Assembly: GCA_028695395.1 (NCBI GenBank)
Contig: JAQVJB010000028.1
Location: 1 to 14,808 of the forward strand
Direction of reading: 5' to 3'
Origin: Actinomycetota bacterium
GTDB taxonomy: Bacteria > Actinomycetota > Humimicrobiia > Humimicrobiales > Humimicrobiaceae
DNA: 14,808 nt
Shown here: positions 14,792-14,808 of the stretch, one piece after another
How the letters are laid out: the number at the start of each line of letters is the position of its first letter
Position numbering within the stretch: position 1 is the first letter of the stretch
Program-made: the position numbers and the translations under genes
Notes under the pieces: model-generated
Database searches by the model: none
Told to the model about the DNA's origin: nothing
Seen by the model: only the letters and a program-made list of their open reading frames with translations

Positions 14792-14808
14792 TAATCTGGC
14801 GGGTTCTA

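Noticed and set aside
14792..14808. Start of another tRNA or gene in the last 17 bases.
   Set aside because: Too short to establish any stem or reading frame.

Overview
This is an AT-rich bacterial window in which every gene lies on the + strand. It suggests a low-GC, probably anaerobic or fermentative bacterium with Gram-positive-style lipoprotein transport. The reasons are A/T-ending codons, intrinsic terminator-like hairpins, lipoprotein substrate-binding proteins, a glycolytic gene cluster ending in secG (an order familiar from Firmicutes and Actinobacteria), and an oxygen-sensitive type of radical SAM enzyme. The sequence alone does not fix the phylum; a deep-branching low-GC Actinobacteriota or Firmicutes-like lineage would fit.

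Region 1 (1-5182) is lower glycolysis: the 3' part of pgk, then tpiA, then two tandem genes for cofactor-independent phosphoglycerate mutase (gpmI). The two gpmI genes overlap by 14 nt and both keep all the catalytic residues I can check. A terminator-like hairpin separates pgk from tpiA. Region 2 (5183-5600) is secG with its own extended -10 promoter and a terminator-like hairpin.

Region 3 (5600-13375) is an oligopeptide/dipeptide ABC transporter operon: a binding lipoprotein, a strong intercistronic hairpin, two permeases, two ATPases, and a second binding-protein-like lipoprotein at the distal end. That last gene (11639-13375) is the main discovery of the window. Its solute-binding fold is written in circularly permuted order. 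The half that normally comes second (from the hinge VRKAI-xxx-AIDRE motif to the C-terminus) follows the lipobox and spacer. After an acidic linker comes the half that normally comes first, which runs to the end of the protein. The canonical binding protein in the same operon serves as an internal reference for the normal order.

Region 4 (13376-14808) is an AT-rich spacer, tRNA-Leu(GAG), an AmrS-type radical SAM gene starting six bases after the tRNA's CCA end, and tRNA-Cys(GCA). Each tRNA has a good sigma-70-type promoter. No IS element, CRISPR array or phage gene is visible.
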